Source: Snodgrassella sp. CFCC 13594
GTDB lineage: Bacteria > Pseudomonadota > Gammaproteobacteria > Burkholderiales > Neisseriaceae
Direction of reading: 5' to 3'
NCBI RefSeq assembly: GCF_001590725.1
Contig: NZ_LQXR01000014.1
Span: 1 to 63,016 of the forward strand
DNA: 63,016 bases
Shown: in pieces, positions 63,006 to 63,016 of the stretch
How positions within the stretch are numbered: the first letter of the stretch is position 1
Layout of the letters: every line of letters starts with the position of its first letter
Notes under the pieces: model-generated
Told to the model about the DNA's origin: nothing
The model's database searches: none
Seen by the model: only the letters and a program-made list of their open reading frames with translations
Made by a program: the position numbers and the translations under genes

Positions 63006-63016
63006 GAATCTATCCT

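Overview
The window is a stretch of betaproteobacterial chromosome from the family Neisseriaceae. The main evidence is the 12-mer AGGCTGCCTGAA and its reverse complement, which recur throughout. They often lie as head-to-head pairs just downstream of genes. This is the DNA uptake sequence (DUS) dialect described for Simonsiella-type Neisseriaceae. Gene neighbourhoods such as lpxK/Trm112/kdsB/adk, DUF502/aspS and gpmI/envC/ctpA also fit Betaproteobacteria. I cannot assign a genus.

Layout. 1-6.1 kb: TauE-type exporter, CNP1-like protein, adk, kdsB, Trm112, a degenerate small ORF and lpxK on the minus strand, divergent from xseA. 6.2-14.8 kb: PotF-like lipoprotein, FKBP, EamA permease, DUF1289, typA, DUF456, an AT-rich orphan, nnrD, OsmC, rraA. 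14.9-20.5 kb: YeeE/YedE pair, DUF441, SanA, a large unknown lipoprotein, an orphan solute-binding lipoprotein. 20.9-27.5 kb: an acetate block (yjcH-actP-acs, a divergent LysR regulator, ackA). 27.6-36.3 kb: NlpC/P60 lipoprotein, NMO-type flavoenzyme, dapC, comEC, nucleoside hydrolase, pldA. 36.4-40.1 kb: a compact four-gene glycolipid cassette (GT39, GT2, GtrA, ChbG/YdjC deacetylase) resembling lipid A hexosamine modification sets. 40.2-47.3 kb: amino-acid ABC importer, FAH-family enzyme, methyltransferase, radA, RsxB-like ferredoxin, META lipoprotein. 47.6-59.7 kb: argS, lipoproteins, DUF502, aspS, ruvX, algH, gpmI, envC, ctpA. 59.8-63.0 kb: a Na/Pi cotransporter, a tRNA(Lys)-like 3' fragment, and an integrase plus excisionase-like gene at the edge of an element that continues to the right.

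The strongest anomaly is the sequence itself. At least twelve genes, several of them essential (adk, argS), are each broken by loss of one base (two in the integrase), nearly always in a short homopolymer. Adding back the base restores full-length proteins of the expected size every time. No compensating insertions are seen. The simplest explanation is uncorrected homopolymer deletions in the assembly. I therefore annotate these loci as single genes and give the site of each break.

Functional links: comEC (uptake channel), radA and ruvX (recombination and repair) and the dense DUS fit natural transformation. acs, actP, yjcH and ackA fit acetate uptake and activation. lpxK, kdsB, the glycosyltransferase cassette and pldA concern the outer membrane.
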